A DNA stretch of 64,000 nt, taken from Luteimonas abyssi (GTDB taxonomy: Bacteria; Pseudomonadota; Gammaproteobacteria; Xanthomonadales; Xanthomonadaceae). Location: assembly GCF_001482195.1 (NCBI RefSeq), contig NZ_KQ759763.1:1647321-1711320 (forward strand), given 5' to 3'. A program made the translations under genes and the position numbers. The notes below the pieces were generated by a model. It saw nothing but the letters and a program-made list of their open reading frames with translations. It did no database searches and was not told the DNA's origin. Below are positions 61,872 through 64,000 of this stretch, piece after piece. Numbering within the stretch: position 1 is the first letter of the stretch; the number at the start of each line of letters is the position of its first letter.

Positions 61872-64000
61872 ATGATGCAACGACTGAAGAATCTCAAGCT
61901 CTCCTACAAGCTGATGCTCGCGTTCGGCATCGTGCTCGCGATCATGCTGGTCCAGGGCATCGTGGCCTACAGCGGCATGTCGTCCCTGGCCCGGGAAAGC
62001 GACCGTCTGGTCAACCAGACCATGCGCTCGGTGGCGATCGCCACCGAAACGAAAGTCCTGCTGGGCGAGTATCGCGACACCTCCTACCGGGGCCTCATCC
62101 GCGCCAGCGACGCGGTCAAGGAACAGGCCCGCCAGGAGGCGCAGGTCCAGGACGAACGCATCGGCGAGACCCTGGCCAGCTATCGCGGGCTGCTGGATGC
62201 CGAAGACACCATGAGCGATCGCGATCTGTTCGAGACCGTGATCGCCCGCTGGGACGCCGCGCGCGGCTCCTACCTCGACGTCAACGAAATGATCGACCTC
62301 GAGTTGCCCGAGGACGCGCTGGACACCTTCCTGGGCGAGACCCAGCAGGCCCACAACGCCACCATCGCCGCGCTCACCGCGTTGATCGATCACGACAACG
62401 CGATGGCCGCCGAAGCCGAGGCCGAAGCGCAATCCACCTACGCCACCGCGAGCACGCTGGTGGTGATCATGCTCATCGCCGGCATCGGCGGTGGCCTGGC
62501 GATCGCCTGGCTGGTCGCCGCCGCGCTGACCCGCAGCCTGCACCGTGCCGTGGACGTGGCCAACGCCGTCGCCGGCGGCAAGCTCGACAACGAGATCGTC
62601 GTCGATCGCGAAGACGAGATCGGCGAGCTGTTGCAGGCGATGGCCCGCATGCAGACCGACCTGCGCGAACGCATCGAGCGCGACCAGCACGTCGCCGGCG
62701 AGAACCTGCGCATCCGCACCGCGCTGGACAGCTCCGGCACCAGCGTGATGATCGCCGACGCCTCGCGCACCATCATCTACGCCAATGCCGCAGTCACCAC
62801 CTTGCTGGGCGGCTACGAGGACGAGATCCAGCGCGCCCTGCCGCATTTCGACCAGAGCGCCATCGTCGGCAGCAATATCGACGCCTTCCATGCCGATCCG
62901 CAGCGCATCGCGACCATGCTCGAGCAGCTGCAGGGCACCCATCACGGCGAGATTTCGATGGGCGACGCCCATTTCGTCCAGACCGTGGCGCGGGTGAACG
63001 ACGATCAGGGCCGCCTGCTGGGCTACGTGGTCGAATGGCGCGACCGCACGCCGCAAGTCCGGGTCGAAGTCGAGCTCGGTCGCGTGGTCCGCGCCGCCGC
63101 CGCCGGCGACCTTTCGCAGCGCATCGGCCTGGAGGACAAGCAGGGCTTCTATCTGCAGTTGGCCGAGCAGCTCAACGGCCTGCTGGACGCCAACGCCACC
63201 AGTCTGGACGGCGTGTCGCAGGTGCTGCAGGCCCTGTCGGCCGGCGACCTCACGGTGCGCATGGACGGCGAGTACGCAGGCGTGTTCGCCAGCATGCGCG
63301 ACGATGCCAACCGCACCGCCGAACAGCTCACCACCCTGGTCGGCAGCATCCAGCGCGCATCGCGGGCGATCAACACCGCATCGAGCGAAATCGTGTCGGG
63401 CAACAACGACCTGTCGCGCCGCACCGAGCAGCAGGCCGCCAATCTCGAAGAGACCGCAGCCTCGATGGAGGAGTTCACCTCCACGGTCAAGCAGAACGCA
63501 GAACACGCGCATCAGGCCAACCAGCTCGCCATCGGCGCCGCCGACGTCGCCACCCGGGGCGGTGACGTGGTCGGCCAGGTGGTGACGACCATGCGCGAGA
63601 TCGAGCAGGCCTCCAAGCGCATCGCCGAGATCATCTCGGTCATCGACGGCATCGCCTTCCAGACCAACATCCTCGCCCTCAACGCCGCCGTCGAGGCCGC
63701 ACGCGCCGGCGAGCAGGGCCGCGGCTTCGCCGTGGTCGCCGCCGAGGTGCGCTCGCTGGCCCAGCGCTCCGCCACCGCCGCCAAGGAAATCAAGGGCCTG
63801 ATCGAGGATTCCGTCGGCAAGGTCGGCAACGGCTCCGCGCTGGCCGCCCAGGCCGGCCAGACGATGGGCGAGATGGTCGCCTCGGTGCAGCGGGTGACCG
63901 ACATCATGGCCGAGATCTCGGCGGCCTCGCAGGAGCAGGCCTCGGGCATCGAACAGGTCAACCAGACCATCACCCAGATGGACGAGACCACCCAGCAGAA
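61872..64000 (+). CDS. Methyl-accepting chemotaxis protein, cut by window edge
   Basis: Encodes the first 709 residues of a chemoreceptor; the 3' end lies beyond 64000. One membrane helix near residues 12-36 and a second near 192-215 flank a helical periplasmic sensor domain. A HAMP domain, a PAS-like region (about 280-395, SVMIADASRTIIYANAAVTT), a second HAMP-like stretch (AGDLSQRIGLED, AGDLTVRMDGEY) and the signalling domain with the conserved hairpin DGIAFQTNILALNAAVEAAR and GEQGRGFAVVAAEVRSLAQR follow. The stacked HAMP-PAS-HAMP arrangement could sense a cytoplasmic ligand as well as a periplasmic one. Start ATG 61872 is followed by a second ATG at 61875. Confidence 0.93.
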   Translation, partial: MMQRLKNLKLSYKLMLAFGIVLAIMLVQGIVAYSGMSSLARESDRLVNQTMRSVAIATETKVLLGEYRDTSYRGLIRASDAVKEQARQEAQVQDERIGETLASYRGLLDAEDTMSDRDLFETVIARWDAARGSYLDVNEMIDLELPEDALDTFLGETQQAHNATIAALTALIDHDNAMAAEAEAEAQSTYATASTLVVIMLIAGIGGGLAIAWLVAAALTRSLHRAVDVANAVAGGKLDNEIVVDREDEIGELLQAMARMQTDLRERIERDQHVAGENLRIRTALDSSGTSVMIADASRTIIYANAAVTTLLGGYEDEIQRALPHFDQSAIVGSNIDAFHADPQRIATMLEQLQGTHHGEISMGDAHFVQTVARVNDDQGRLLGYVVEWRDRTPQVRVEVELGRVVRAAAAGDLSQRIGLEDKQGFYLQLAEQLNGLLDANATSLDGVSQVLQALSAGDLTVRMDGEYAGVFASMRDDANRTAEQLTTLVGSIQRASRAINTASSEIVSGNNDLSRRTEQQAANLEETAASMEEFTSTVKQNAEHAHQANQLAIGAADVATRGGDVVGQVVTTMREIEQASKRIAEIISVIDGIAFQTNILALNAAVEAARAGEQGRGFAVVAAEVRSLAQRSATAAKEIKGLIEDSVGKVGNGSALAAQAGQTMGEMVASVQRVTDIMAEISAASQEQASGIEQVNQTITQMDETTQQ

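Overview
The window is an almost complete flagellar and chemotaxis locus of a high-GC (roughly 70 percent) gammaproteobacterium. The gene order, the rpoN2-vemR-fleQ regulator trio, MotC/MotD-type stators, fleN-fliA coupling and a single flagellin gene point to the Xanthomonadaceae (Lysobacter or Luteimonas-like). That placement is an inference from gene content; no rRNA or tRNA gene is present to test it.

Layout from left to right. (1) 71-2749, minus strand: flgA, flgM, flgN and an orphan sensor histidine kinase. (2) 2918-14618: cheV, then flgBCDEFGHIJKL (rod, hook, rings, hook-filament junction). (3) 15176-20217: fliC, fliD, fliS, a fliT-like gene, a non-canonical PilZ gene and a LuxR-type response regulator. 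(4) 20487-23753: rpoN2, vemR, fleQ. (5) 23815-35010: fliEFGHIJK and fliLMNOPQR. (6) 35123-37201: an MHYT-GGDEF-EAL protein. (7) 37327-44313, minus strand: a type VI secretion cargo module (vgrG, Tle4-type lipase, two Tli4-type immunity genes and a small Cys-rich lipoprotein) sitting between fliR and flhB. (8) 44452-50973: flhB, flhA, flhF, fleN, fliA. (9) 50996-61307: cheY, cheZ, cheA, motC, motD, a ParA/ParC-like gene, a ParP-like gene, then STAS-cheY2-cheA2, a YcgR-like flagellar brake and cheW. (10) A small exported protein and a chemoreceptor cut by the right edge.

The regulatory logic can be read from the DNA. Seven near-identical sigma-54 promoters (consensus YGGCACG-N4-TTGCA) precede flgA, flgB, flgG, fliD, fliE, fliL and flhB, matching a FleQ/RpoN2 middle class. 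Twelve FliA (sigma-28) promoters of the form T(C/A)AAG-N14-GCCGATAN precede flgM, cheV, fliC (two), fliD, fliS, the MHYT-GGDEF-EAL gene, fleN-fliA, motC, the STAS-cheY2-cheA2 set, cheW and the small exported protein. Two of them (cheV and motC) lie exactly 7 nt from the start codon, which predicts leaderless transcripts.

The most unusual items are the T6SS effector/immunity module embedded in a flagellar locus, the paired leaderless FliA promoters, FliM-like peptide repeats in the linker of the first CheA, paired GGGA-N3-TCCCGA dyads upstream of rpoN2, and the absence of cheB and cheR. The core machinery is ordinary for the family. No tRNA, rRNA, CRISPR or insertion sequence was seen.
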